A stretch of 64,000 bases of DNA from Paenalcaligenes sp050487225 (GCF_050487225.1 NZ_JBKQGY010000001.1:992001-1056000), one strand, 5' to 3'; counted from the first letter of the stretch, positions 42,697 to 51,614 are shown. Numbers and translations are program-made. The notes: generated from the sequence alone by a model not told the origin.

Positions 42697-43801
42697 ATGG
42701 AAGCCGAACGTCAAAACGCCATTGAATCGCACCTGGAAGATTACATCAGGCGCGAGGCTGAACTACGGAGGTATCTTTGACTACGATGAAAAAGCACACC
42801 GCTTAATCGTAGTTAATGCTGAGCTAGAAAGCCCAGACGTCTGGAACGATCCTCAACACGCCCAAGAGCTTGGCCGTGAAAAGAAAAGCCTAGAAGGCGT
42901 AGTGACCGAACTGGACGAAATCCGTAGTGCGTTGCACGACAGCAAAGAGCTGTTCGACTTGGCTGCCATCGATGATGACGATGACACCCTGCAAGCCGTA
43001 GAAGAAGACATTGCCAAAGCATGTGAACGTATAGAAGAACTCGAGTTCCGTCGCATGTTCTCTAACCCCGCTGACCCATCCAACTGTTTTATGGATATTC
43101 AAGCTGGTGCTGGCGGTACAGAAGCCCAAGACTGGGCTTCTATTTTGCTGCGCCAATACTTGCGTTATGCCGAACATAAAGGTTTCAAAGCTGAAGTGCT
43201 AGAAATCTCAGACGGTGAGGTAGCGGGCATTAAATCAGCCACCATTAAAGTCGAAGGCGAATACGCCTACGGTTTGCTGCGCACTGAAACTGGCGTGCAC
43301 CGCTTGGTACGTAAAAGCCCGTTTGACTCCAACAATGGCCGTCACACCTCGTTTAGCAGCGTGTTTGTCTACCCCGAAGTAGACGACTCCTTTGAAATCG
43401 AAGTGAACCCTGCCGACTTGCGTGTGGATACTTACCGTGCCAGTGGCGCAGGTGGTCAGCACGTGAACAAGACCGACTCTGCGGTACGTTTGACTCACTT
43501 GCCTTCCGGTATTGTGGTGCAGTGTCAAAACGACCGCTCCCAGCACCGTAACCGTGCAGAAGCCATGCAAATGCTGCGCTCTAAACTGTACGAAAAAGAG
43601 CTGCGTGAACGTATGGCTGACCAGCAAAAACTGGAAGATGCCAAGAGCGATGTGGGTTGGGGTCACCAGATTCGCTCCTACGTGCTGGATCAAAGCCGTA
43701 TTAAAGATTTACGTACTAACCTAGAAGTATCCAACACCCAAAAAGTGCTGGATGGCGACCTAGACCCCTTTATTCAGGCCAGCCTGAAGCAAGGGCTATA
43801 A
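42697..43801 (+). CDS. prfB: peptide chain release factor 2, programmed +1 frameshift
   Basis: RF2 recognises UGA and UAA stops and releases the peptide. A short zero frame starts at ATG 42697 and hits TGA at 42778-42780 after 27 codons. The slip site reads TAT-CTT-TGA-C with an internal Shine-Dalgarno-like CGGAGG four bases before CTT, exactly the autoregulatory RF2 signal. Skipping T42778 joins the main frame (42779-43801), giving 367 residues, the normal length. The codon-recognition SPF motif (KSPFDSNNGRHTS) and catalytic GGQ (GAGGQHVNKTDSAVR) are present. Low RF2 favours frameshifting and so raises RF2. The SDR gene follows after four bases. Confidence 0.97.
42766..42781 (+). promoter_or_regulatory. 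RF2 programmed frameshift signal
   Basis: CGGAGG (42766-42771), then TAT CTT TGA C ending at 42781. The internal Shine-Dalgarno, the slippery CTT and the weak-context UGA-C stop are all conserved. Confidence 0.95.
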
Positions 43802-43805
43802 CACC

Positions 43806-44561
43806 ATGAGCACACAGCGCGTAGTGATTATCACAGGCACGTCAAAAGGCTTAGGTGCTGCTATGGCACAGCAAGTGCTAGACGCGAACACCACGCTATT
43901 TGCGATTGCCCGAAGTGACAACCCCTCTTTGGCCGCTCTTGCTCATCAGCAAGGCGCTACACTGCACGCTTTGCAAGCAGACTTATCGTCTGCTGAAGGC
44001 GTACAGACCACACAAGAGTGGCTGCAACACGCGCTGCCCCGCACCGCACAGCACTATTGGCTAATCAATAATGCTGGCACGGTAGAGCCTGTTGCCCAAG
44101 CTAATCAGCTTAACGATGCACTGGCTATACAACACGCCCTACAGTTAAATGTAGGCAGTGCCATTGCCTTATGTGCCACGCTGTTGGCCGCTACCGATGC
44201 CAGCGCTGCTGAACGTCGTATTTTGAATATTTCTTCAGGTGCTGGTAGACGCAGCGTAGCGGGCTGGGGCGTTTATGGTGCAACCAAAGCGGCGTTAGAT
44301 TTCTACACGCAAACACTGGCCATGGAAAACCACCCTCGCCTGCGTTGTGCCTCGCTCGCTCCTGGTGTCATTGATAGCCATATGCAGAGCGTCATACGTC
44401 AACAGAAAGTCTCTGATTTTCCCGACCTACAACGCTTTCTTAACCTACATGCCGAGCAACAACTCAGCTCCCCAGAGGAAACGGCTGCACACATTCTGCG
44501 CCACATGGGTAGCGATGTGTTCGGCAGCACCCTCCTGGATGATATCCGTCGTTATTTGTAA
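43806..44561 (+). CDS. short-chain dehydrogenase/reductase, sepiapterin-reductase-like
   Basis: A 251-residue SDR. It has a nucleotide-binding TGTSKGLG turn near the N-terminus, NNAG at about residue 90, catalytic serine in ILNISSGAGRR, and YGATK with the catalytic tyrosine and lysine. The pattern is closest to the sepiapterin / benzil reductase type of SDRs that use NADPH. The substrate is unknown. It sits in the prfB-lysS interval, four bases after prfB and 14 before lysS, so all three are probably co-transcribed. In most bacteria prfB and lysS are directly adjacent, so this SDR looks like an insertion in an old gene pair. Confidence 0.85.
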   Translation: MSTQRVVIITGTSKGLGAAMAQQVLDANTTLFAIARSDNPSLAALAHQQGATLHALQADLSSAEGVQTTQEWLQHALPRTAQHYWLINNAGTVEPVAQANQLNDALAIQHALQLNVGSAIALCATLLAATDASAAERRILNISSGAGRRSVAGWGVYGATKAALDFYTQTLAMENHPRLRCASLAPGVIDSHMQSVIRQQKVSDFPDLQRFLNLHAEQQLSSPEETAAHILRHMGSDVFGSTLLDDIRRYL

Positions 44562-44575
44562 AGTTTACTGAAACC

Positions 44576-46090
44576 ATGACTCAACCTACTCCTGCCCCGC
44601 ATGCCGACGAAAACCATTTGATTACCGAGCGTCGTGGCAAGCTTCAACAACTTCGTGAAAATGGTGTGGCTTACCCCAACAATTTTCGCCCTGCCGACCA
44701 AGCCGATGCATTGCACGCTACTTTTAGCGAGCACGAAAAAGAAGCGCTGGCCGAATTGAAACACCCTGCATCCGTTGCTGGGCGCATGATGCTGAAGCGA
44801 GTAATGGGTAAGGCCAGTTTTGCCACACTGCAAGACGGCAGCGGCCGTATCCAGATTTATCTGGATAAAAACTCGGTAGGCGAAGACGTATACGAACAAT
44901 TTAAAACTTGGGATATTGGCGACATGCTGGCCGTTGAAGGCATCATGTTCAAAACCAATAAAGGCGAACTGTCTATTCATGCAAGCAGCATCCGTCTGCT
45001 GGCTAAATCACTGCGCCCCCTGCCCGACAAATTCCACGGCTTGGCTGACCAAGAACTGCGTTACCGCCAACGTTACGTAGACCTCATCATGAACGAAGAG
45101 GTACGTGGCACCTTCTTGGCACGTAGCAAGATCATTAACAGCATCCGTCAGAACATGCTGCAAGAGCGTTTCCTAGAAGTGGAAACGCCTATGCTGCACC
45201 CTATTCCAGGTGGTGCATCGGCCAAGCCATTCGTGACACACCACAATGCGTTGGACATGGAAATGTACCTGCGTATTGCACCAGAACTGTACTTGAAACG
45301 TCTGGTAGTGGGGGGCTTTGAGCGTGTATTCGAAATTAACCGCAACTTCCGTAACGAAGGGGTGAGCCCACGCCACAACCCTGAGTTCACCATGATGGAG
45401 TTCTACGCGGCTTACACCGACTACCGCTGGTTGATGGACTTCACCGAAGAACTGATCCGTAACGCAGCAATTGCTGCACACGGCACAGCCGTATTGACGT
45501 ACCAAGACCAAGAGCTGGATTTAAGCAAACCCTTTGAGCGTTTGACCATTATCCAAGCCATTCAGAAGTACGCCGAAGGTTACCAAGAAAGCCAACTGCA
45601 AGACATAGACTTCTTGCGTACTGAGCTGAAACGCCTGAAAGTAGACGTAAGCAACCCACCACTGTCTAACGCAGGTCTGGGTGCATTGCAACTGGCACTG
45701 TTTGAAGAAGTAGCCGAGTCCAAACTATGGAACCCTACTTACATCATCGACTACCCAGTAGAAGTGTCGCCATTGGCTCGTGCATCGGACTCCGAAGCAG
45801 GCATTACCGAGCGTTTTGAACTGTTCATCACCGGCCGCGAAATTGCTAACGGCTTCTCGGAGTTGAATGACCCCGAAGACCAAGCACAACGCTTCCAAGC
45901 TCAAGTAGCTGCTAAAGATGCTGGTGACGAAGAAGCCATGTACTACGATGCCGACTACATTCGTGCATTGGAATACGGTATGCCTCCTACAGGTGGTTGC
46001 GGTATTGGTATTGACCGTTTGGTGATGCTGCTAACAAACAGCCCAAGCATCCGTGACGTGATTTTGTTCCCACACCTACGTCGCGAGTAA
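44576..46090 (+). CDS. lysS: lysyl-tRNA synthetase, class II
   Basis: A 504-residue enzyme that charges tRNA-Lys. The N-terminal OB-fold anticodon-binding domain (about 60-150: SVAGRMMLKRVMGKASFATL) is followed by the class II catalytic core. Motif 1 lies near FLEVETPMLHPIPGGASAKP, motif 2 has FEINRNFRNEGVSPRHNPEF, and motif 3 is GCGIGIDRLVMLLTN. Length is normal. It closes the prfB-SDR-lysS unit and is followed by two hairpins, the second a strong terminator. Confidence 0.97.
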   Translation: MTQPTPAPHADENHLITERRGKLQQLRENGVAYPNNFRPADQADALHATFSEHEKEALAELKHPASVAGRMMLKRVMGKASFATLQDGSGRIQIYLDKNSVGEDVYEQFKTWDIGDMLAVEGIMFKTNKGELSIHASSIRLLAKSLRPLPDKFHGLADQELRYRQRYVDLIMNEEVRGTFLARSKIINSIRQNMLQERFLEVETPMLHPIPGGASAKPFVTHHNALDMEMYLRIAPELYLKRLVVGGFERVFEINRNFRNEGVSPRHNPEFTMMEFYAAYTDYRWLMDFTEELIRNAAIAAHGTAVLTYQDQELDLSKPFERLTIIQAIQKYAEGYQESQLQDIDFLRTELKRLKVDVSNPPLSNAGLGALQLALFEEVAESKLWNPTYIIDYPVEVSPLARASDSEAGITERFELFITGREIANGFSELNDPEDQAQRFQAQVAAKDAGDEEAMYYDADYIRALEYGMPPTGGCGIGIDRLVMLLTNSPSIRDVILFPHLRRE

Positions 46091-46130
46091 TACCCGCTTG
46101 CAAGCCAACCCGCTACGGGTTGGCTGCAAC

Positions 46131-46166
46131 AAAAAAGGCTCAATGTGTACACATTGAGCCTTTTTT
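46131..46166. terminator. bidirectional terminator between lysS and iscA
   Basis: A perfect palindrome: AAAAAAGGCTCAATGTGT pairs with ACACATTGAGCCTTTTTT. A second hairpin, AGCCAACCCG-CTA-CGGGTTGGCT, lies just before it (46103-46125), nearer lysS. Confidence 0.95.
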
Positions 46167-46183
46167 TAGTACCTAACTACTGA

Positions 46184-46504
46184 TTAGACAGTGAACGACT
46201 CACCGCAGCCGCAACTCGCTGCCTCATTAGGATTGTTAAATTTAAAGCTGCTGCTTAAGCCTTCACGTACGAAATCGATTTCCGTACCATCGATGAAAGG
46301 CAAGGCCTTGGGATCCACATACATGGTAATGCCGTGCTCAGAGAAGATCTGATCACCCTCTTTACCCTCGCTCACGTAGTCCCATTTATAGGCCATGCCA
46401 GAGCAGCCCGTTAATCGCACACTCAAACGCATTGCTTGCGCATCATTTTTAGTCAAATGATGGTTAATGTGTTTAGCCGCGTTTTCAGTTAATGTAATCG
46501 CCAT
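46184..46504 (-). CDS. iscA: iron-sulfur cluster assembly protein IscA
   Basis: A 106-residue A-type carrier with the three conserved cysteines C34 (LTGCSGMAY), C98 and C100 (SCGCGESF), equivalent to C35, C99 and C101 of E. coli IscA. It accepts and passes iron-sulfur clusters or iron to target proteins. It lies eight bases after the iscU-like gene and is the last gene of this isc operon. hscB, hscA and fdx, which usually follow iscA, are absent. ErpA is a near relative, but operon position favours IscA. Confidence 0.9.
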   Translation of the reverse strand: MAITLTENAAKHINHHLTKNDAQAMRLSVRLTGCSGMAYKWDYVSEGKEGDQIFSEHGITMYVDPKALPFIDGTEIDFVREGLSSSFKFNNPNEAASCGCGESFTV

Positions 46505-46512
46505 GTTTTACC

Positions 46513-46896
46513 TCATTCATCCTGTGACGGTACAAGTTTGCTCGCCGCATCGCGTAGCACTTCTACAGCCAAAATAGTGCTGTGCAACTTCACTGCTGGC
46601 AAATCCAAGGCCTGCATAAGCTCAGCACTGGTCAACGATGCCAATTGCTCTACACGCTTACCCTCTGCCCATCTACAGGCATATTCTGCCGCAGCAATCG
46701 TGACACCACAACCATAGGCTTGAAACCTAGCCTGCTGGATGACACCGTTTTCATCCAAACCTAGCGACAGCCTAATTGCCGCACCTTCTTGCACCGAACC
46801 CGCCAAAGCACTGCCTGTTTTTGCTGCCGTAATTGCGAGCACCCCAGCATGTTCGGGCTGTTTGAAATATGACTCTACCTGCGCGTTATACCGCAT
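46513..46896 (-). CDS. IscU-like scaffold protein lacking two cluster cysteines
   Basis: A 127-residue IscU/NifU-N homologue of normal length. Alignment with E. coli IscU by eye keeps numbering in register: YGCG with C63 is kept, but C37 (GAPACGDV in E. coli) is E37 in GSVQEGAAI, D39 is A39, and C106 is S106 in VKLHSTIL. The HscA-recognition LPPVK is LPAVK (99-103). Canonical IscU builds a 2Fe-2S cluster on C37, C63 and C106 with D39 or H105, so this protein cannot hold a cluster in the usual way. The frame is intact and sits between iscS and iscA with 16- and 8-base gaps, so it is not a pseudogene. It may be a persulfide acceptor or a regulator of IscS. Confidence 0.85.
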   Translation of the reverse strand: MRYNAQVESYFKQPEHAGVLAITAAKTGSALAGSVQEGAAIRLSLGLDENGVIQQARFQAYGCGVTIAAAEYACRWAEGKRVEQLASLTSAELMQALDLPAVKLHSTILAVEVLRDAASKLVPSQDE

Positions 46897-46912
46897 GATA
46901 TCCCTTTACCTA

Positions 46913-48130
46913 CTACACCAACGAGCTGCTTTGCTCGTGTTCCCAGAAGGGAGACAAATTACGCAAACGCTCTACACTGTGGCGTATGGCCGCAATGGTA
47001 GTGTCTACATCTTCTTTTGTGGTCTGACGCCCTAAGGAAATTCGCAACGAGCTATGTGCTTGTTGATCGGTACGTCCCAGCGCCTTCAACACAAAAGAAG
47101 GCTCCAAACTGGCGGATGTACAGGCTGAACCGCTGGATAACGCCAAACCCGATAAATCCATCATCAGGGCTTCGCCCTCTACCCCATCAAAGCTCACACT
47201 GAGGTTGTGAGGCACGCGCTGAGACAACGAACCATTAATGTAGATATTGGGGATGGACTGCAACCCCTGCAACAACTGCTGATGCAATTGCTGTATGCGT
47301 GCGCACTCTTCTTCGCGTAGTTGCTCAGCCAACTCAAATGCAGCACCCATGCCTACAATTTGATGCGTCGCCAACGTGCCAGAACGCATACCACGTTCGT
47401 GCCCACCACCATGCATTTGCGCCTCTACACGTACACGCGGTTTACGACGTACATACAGCGCCCCCATACCTTTGGGGCCATACACCTTGTGTGCTGACAT
47501 AGACAATAAATCGATGCCCATGGCATCTACATCTATAGGTAGCTTACCTACAGCTTGAGCCGCATCCACATGCAACAACGTACCGTTTTCATGGCACAAC
47601 GCGGAAATAGCCGCCACATCTTGCACCACACCAATTTCGTTGTTCACCAACATGACACTGAACAACGTCGTATCTGGTCGCAAATGCTGGCGTAGTAATT
47701 CCAAATCCAGCAAACCATCTGCCTGCACCGGCAGGTAGTCCACTTCAAAACCTTGCTGTTCTAAAGCATGGCAGGTGTCTAACACCGCCTTGTGCTCGGT
47801 TTGCAGGGTAATCAGGTGTTTACCTTTGTGCTGATAAGCCTGCGCCACCCCTTTGATGGCCAAGTTATCAGATTCGGTCGCACCCGATGTCCACACAATA
47901 TCGCGTGCCTGCGCACCTATAGCGTTTGCTACCTGCGCGCGCGCGCGTTCAACGGCCTCTTCTGCATCCCAGCCATAGCTATGGCTGCTGGACGCCGCGT
48001 TACCAAAACCGTCTTGCAACCAGTACATCATTTGCTCTAACACACGCCCATCCAAAGGTGTGGTAGCGGCATAATCCAAATACAGTGGTCTAGATTGTTT
48101 CTGCACGTCAGCCACCAAAGTTGAAAACAC
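46913..48130 (-). CDS. iscS: cysteine desulfurase IscS
   Basis: A 405-residue PLP enzyme that removes sulfur from cysteine and forms a persulfide for iron-sulfur clusters and other sulfur transfers. PLP lysine K215 is in SAHKVYGPKG, the substrate-binding histidine lies in TEHKAVLD, and the mobile-loop catalytic cysteine C337 is in SSGSACTSASLEPS. The SSGSACTSASLEPS loop is the group I (IscS) form rather than SufS. The start overlaps the end of iscR by 23 bases; a later internal start cannot be excluded. It is the second gene of the iscR-led operon. Confidence 0.95.
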   Translation of the reverse strand: MFSTLVADVQKQSRPLYLDYAATTPLDGRVLEQMMYWLQDGFGNAASSSHSYGWDAEEAVERARAQVANAIGAQARDIVWTSGATESDNLAIKGVAQAYQHKGKHLITLQTEHKAVLDTCHALEQQGFEVDYLPVQADGLLDLELLRQHLRPDTTLFSVMLVNNEIGVVQDVAAISALCHENGTLLHVDAAQAVGKLPIDVDAMGIDLLSMSAHKVYGPKGMGALYVRRKPRVRVEAQMHGGGHERGMRSGTLATHQIVGMGAAFELAEQLREEECARIQQLHQQLLQGLQSIPNIYINGSLSQRVPHNLSVSFDGVEGEALMMDLSGLALSSGSACTSASLEPSFVLKALGRTDQQAHSSLRISLGRQTTKEDVDTTIAAIRHSVERLRNLSPFWEHEQSSSLV

Positions 48131-48626
48131 TGGAGGCTACGGGTGTGCTAGTTTTTTGCACTGAAATGACTTCCTCGTCGTTATGAGCCGCTTCTTCTAG
48201 CTGACGCAAACGCTGCTGGTCTACTAAATCTTGTAGCGACACTGAATCTAGGTAATCCACCATTTTACGGCTTAGGTTGGCCCACAGATCATGTGTCATG
48301 CACTGACCTCGGCCACCACCAGCACCCAACTTGCAATTGCCTTTGCCCTTGCAGTTTGTAGCATCAACCGGTTCGTCTACCGCGAAAATAATGTCGGCAA
48401 CCGTAATGTATCTAGCCAGCCTAGCCAGTGAATAACCACCGCCAGGCCCACGCGTGCTTTCCACCAATTCATGGCGGCGCAGCTTTCCAAACAACTGCTC
48501 TAGATACGACAACGAAATATGCTGACGCTCACTAATTTTAGCCAAAGTGACTGGCCCACTTTGTTGTCGTAACGCCAGATCTATCATGGCCGTTACAGCA
48601 AAGCGGCCCTTTGTCGTCAAACGCAT
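48108..48626 (-). CDS. iscR: iron-sulfur cluster regulator IscR
   Basis: A 172-residue Rrf2-family regulator. The N-terminal winged helix has KISERQHISLSYLEQLFGKL. The 2Fe-2S ligands C92 (NCKGKGNC), C98 and C109 with H112 (QCMTHDLW) are present; the spacing from C98 to the third cysteine is ten residues, longer than the six-residue spacing in E. coli. Holo-IscR represses the isc operon. ATG 48626 has a GAGGAG site; the frame extends further upstream without support. A near-perfect type 1 IscR site lies 44 bases before the start, indicating autoregulation. Confidence 0.95.
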   Translation of the reverse strand: MRLTTKGRFAVTAMIDLALRQQSGPVTLAKISERQHISLSYLEQLFGKLRRHELVESTRGPGGGYSLARLARYITVADIIFAVDEPVDATNCKGKGNCKLGAGGGRGQCMTHDLWANLSRKMVDYLDSVSLQDLVDQQRLRQLEEAAHNDEEVISVQKTSTPVASSVFNFGG

Positions 48627-48669
48627 ACTGAAACTCCTCAGCTTATGGCGGGCACTATTGTGGCTGTTT

Positions 48670-48694
48670 ATACCCGACTGATTTAGTCCAGTAT
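48670..48694 (-). promoter_or_regulatory. IscR type 1 binding site upstream of iscR
   Basis: The 25-base site on the minus strand reads ATACTGGACTAAATC followed by AGTCGGGTAT. It fits the type 1 pattern ATASYYGACTRWWWYAGTC-RRSTAT at all but one position. Confidence 0.85.
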
Positions 48695-48773
48695 AGCAAA
48701 CAACACCGTCAAAAATAAGGGTTTTCCCACAACACAATACACCATTTCGTACCGTGAAAACAACGCGAATACT

Positions 48774-50801
48774 TTACAGCCCCAATAGTGCTTTTTCTTT
48801 CAACTGACGCAACTGATCACGCGCTTTAGCCGCCTGTTCAAACTCTAGGTTTTTCGCATGATCCATCATTTGTTTTTCTAGACGTTTGATTTCTTTGGCT
48901 AGCTTTTTCTCGTCACCCAGCACATCGCTACCGATAATACTGTACTCAGTCTCAACCACTGGTGCTGCTGACACACCATCAATCAGGTCGCGCACTGCTT
49001 TATTCACACCACGTGCTGTAATACCGTGCTCTAGGTTAAACGCCACTTGTTTTTCACGACGGCGCTCTGTTTCGCTCATCGCTTTATGCATAGAATCTGT
49101 AATTCTGTCTGCATACAAAATAGCGTGACCATTTAGGTTACGCGCTGCCCTACCAATAGTCTGAATCAAACTGCGCTCGGAGCGCAAGAAGCCCTCTTTA
49201 TCGGCATCCAGAATGGCGACTAAAGAGACCTCTGGGATATCCAAGCCCTCACGTAGTAAGTTAATGCCCACTAACACATCAAACATACCCAAACGCAGGT
49301 CGCGGATAATTTCCACGCGCTCTACCGTATCAATGTCAGAGTGTAAGTAACGCACCCGCACACCGTTTTCAGCCAAATAGTCGGTTAAGTCTTCCGACAT
49401 ACGTTTGGTCAGCGTGGTGACTAAAATCCTTTCTTGAGCAGCCACACGCAGTTTAATCTCGCCCAGTAGGTCATCCACCTGCGTCGTCGCTGGACGCACC
49501 TCTACTAACGGATCTACCAAGCCTGTAGGACGCACCACCTGCTCTACTACCGCATCTGCATGCTCTTGCTCGTAGGCTGCAGGCGTTGCCGACACAAACA
49601 CCGTTTGCGGCATGCGCTGCTCGAATTCTTCTAGCTTCAGCGGGCGGTTATCCAGCGCCGATGGCAAGCGGAAACCAAACTGCACCAGCGTTTGTTTACG
49701 CGAGCGGTCCCCCCTATACATACCGCCTATCTGCCCCATGGTGACGTGACTTTCATCGATAAACATCAAGGCGTCTTTAGGTAGGTAGTCGATCAAGGTA
49801 GGCGGAGGATCACCCGGCGCTGCACCCGATAAGTGTCTGGAGTAGTTCTCAATGCCTTTGCAAAACCCCAGTTCGTTCATCATTTCCAAATCAAAACGTG
49901 TGCGCTGTTCTATGCGTTGAGCTTCGACTAATTCGCCAGCTTTCACAAACTGATCCACTCGTTCACGCAGTTCGTCTTTGATGGTTTCCATCGCGCGCAA
50001 AATCGTTTCGCGCGGTGTCACAAAGTGCGACCCGGGGAACACGGTATAGCGACGTACATCTTGCTGGATCTTGCCTGTCAGCGGATCAAATAACGCCAAA
50101 GACTCGATTTCATCATCAAACATGGTGATGCGTAGCGCTTGCTCCGCGTTCTCGGCAGGGAACACATCAATGACCTCACCCCTAGCCCGGAAAATACCCC
50201 GCGCAAAGTCAGCATCGTTACGCTCATACTGCATCGCCACCAAGCGTGCTAATAACTCTTGCCTAGGCACCGTATCCCCTACGCGCAAGGTCAGCACCAT
50301 CGAGTGATAATCGCCGGGGTTACCAATACCGTAGATACTGGACACCGACGCCACAATGATGGTGTCGCGACGCTCTAACAAGCTTTTAGTGGCTGACAAA
50401 CGCATCTGTTCTATGTGCTCGTTAATCGAGGAGTCTTTCTCGATAAACATATCGCGTGAGGGTACGTACGCTTCAGGCTGATAGTAATCGTAGTACGACA
50501 CGAAGTATTCCACCGCATTACGCGGGAAGAACTCGCGCATCTCGGCGTACAACTGCGCCGCCAAGGTTTTGTTTGGCGCCATCACGATGGCTGGCCTGCC
50601 CGTACGAGCAATGACGTTTGCCATGGTGTAGGTCTTGCCCGACCCAGTCACCCCCAGAAGAGTCTGGTACATCAAACCATCGTCTAACCCCTCTACCAGC
50701 TTTTCAATAGCCGCAGGCTGATCACCCGCTGGCGGGTACGGCTCGTACAGCGAAAAGGGGCTATCGGGGAAACTGACAAAACGCGGAGCAAACTCTGACA
50801 T
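48774..50801 (-). CDS. uvrB: excinuclease ABC subunit B
   Basis: A 675-residue helicase-like subunit of nucleotide excision repair. Walker A GVTGSGKTYTMA, the beta-hairpin region FVSYYDYYQPEAYVPSRD, DEAD-like IDESHV, helicase motifs TLTKRMSEDLTDYL and QTIGRAARN, and a C-terminal UVR domain (KEIKRLEKQMMDHAKNLEFE) are in order. It is loaded by UvrA and recruits UvrC. ATG 50801 gives the usual MSEF start; an in-frame ATG at 50840 is possible, and neither has a strong ribosome site. It diverges from lexA with an SOS box between. Confidence 0.95.
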   Translation of the reverse strand: MSEFAPRFVSFPDSPFSLYEPYPPAGDQPAAIEKLVEGLDDGLMYQTLLGVTGSGKTYTMANVIARTGRPAIVMAPNKTLAAQLYAEMREFFPRNAVEYFVSYYDYYQPEAYVPSRDMFIEKDSSINEHIEQMRLSATKSLLERRDTIIVASVSSIYGIGNPGDYHSMVLTLRVGDTVPRQELLARLVAMQYERNDADFARGIFRARGEVIDVFPAENAEQALRITMFDDEIESLALFDPLTGKIQQDVRRYTVFPGSHFVTPRETILRAMETIKDELRERVDQFVKAGELVEAQRIEQRTRFDLEMMNELGFCKGIENYSRHLSGAAPGDPPPTLIDYLPKDALMFIDESHVTMGQIGGMYRGDRSRKQTLVQFGFRLPSALDNRPLKLEEFEQRMPQTVFVSATPAAYEQEHADAVVEQVVRPTGLVDPLVEVRPATTQVDDLLGEIKLRVAAQERILVTTLTKRMSEDLTDYLAENGVRVRYLHSDIDTVERVEIIRDLRLGMFDVLVGINLLREGLDIPEVSLVAILDADKEGFLRSERSLIQTIGRAARNLNGHAILYADRITDSMHKAMSETERRREKQVAFNLEHGITARGVNKAVRDLIDGVSAAPVVETEYSIIGSDVLGDEKKLAKEIKRLEKQMMDHAKNLEFEQAAKARDQLRQLKEKALLGL

Positions 50802-50911
50802 AAGATAGGTGACACGAAGTCCTAAAGAAACAGCCGGCATAAAAATGTGCCTAGATCAGCCCAAAGGCCCATACGGCTTGATTTTTCTTGTATTTTAACG
50901 CAAAATCATTG

Positions 50912-50927
50912 CTGTATAAATAAACAG
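50912..50927. promoter_or_regulatory. SOS box (LexA site) between uvrB and lexA
   Basis: CTGTATAAATAAACAG fits CTG-N10-CAG with the AT-rich centre. It lies 12 bases before the lexA start, for autorepression, and 110 bases upstream of uvrB, which it may also control. Confidence 0.88.
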
Positions 50928-50939
50928 CATCAATATATC

Positions 50940-51593
50940 ATGGCCGTCAAACTTACCATCAGGCAACAACAGGTGCTTGATATCATCCGTCAAGAGATAC
51001 AGCGCACCGGTTTCCCTCCCACCAGAGCCGAAATCGCTCAGACGTTGGGCTTCAGGTCGGCCAATGCTGCCGAAGATCACCTTAAGGCCTTGGCAAAAAA
51101 AGGCGCCATCGAATTAACCGCTGGTGCATCGCGTGGTATTCGTCTTGTACAAGACGACTCTACCCTGCCTGCAGCCGCCAACGACCACGATATCGCCAGC
51201 AACAACTTGCAGCTCCCCATCATTGGTAGAGTAGCTGCCGGTAGCCCTATTCTGGCTAGTGCTCATGTAGAACAAGAAATTGGTGTTGCCCCTAACCTGT
51301 TTAGCCAAACACCCGATTACTTGCTGCGCGTACGCGGCCTTAGTATGCGTGACATCGGCATTTTGGAAGGCGACTTGCTTGCCGTCAAAAAAACTACCGA
51401 AGCTCGCCATGGCCAAGTGATTGTGGCCCGCCTGGGTGACGATGTGACCGTTAAGCGTCTGCACATCGAAGGTAAAACCATTAACCTGATGCCCGAAAAC
51501 CCAGACTTCGAGCCTATACCTGTGTCCGACGAAGACAACTTCAGCGTAGAAGGTATTGCTGTAGGCCTGATCCGCAATACACCCATACACTGA
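50940..51593 (+). CDS. lexA: SOS repressor LexA
   Basis: A 217-residue repressor. The N-terminal winged helix has FPPTRAEIAQTLGFRSANAA. The cleavage site is A100-G101 in RVAAGSPI, and the latent-protease dyad is S135 (GLSMRDIG) and K172 (VTVKRLH), 37 residues apart as in E. coli. RecA filaments stimulate self-cleavage after DNA damage. ATG 50940 gives the normal start; the frame runs upstream to 50847 through the SOS box, which rules that longer version out. A bidirectional terminator follows. Confidence 0.96.
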   Translation: MAVKLTIRQQQVLDIIRQEIQRTGFPPTRAEIAQTLGFRSANAAEDHLKALAKKGAIELTAGASRGIRLVQDDSTLPAAANDHDIASNNLQLPIIGRVAAGSPILASAHVEQEIGVAPNLFSQTPDYLLRVRGLSMRDIGILEGDLLAVKKTTEARHGQVIVARLGDDVTVKRLHIEGKTINLMPENPDFEPIPVSDEDNFSVEGIAVGLIRNTPIH

Positions 51594-51614
51594 TTATTGG
51601 TTTTATCGCGATAA

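Noticed and set aside
42697..42780. Early in-frame TGA in prfB as a sign of a pseudogene
   Set aside because: The context CGGAGG-TAT-CTT-TGA-C is the programmed RF2 frameshift signal and the rest of the gene is intact.
46184..46504. The A-type carrier as ErpA
   Set aside because: ErpA is usually encoded apart from isc genes. The position after the iscU-like gene fits IscA, though sequence alone is not decisive.
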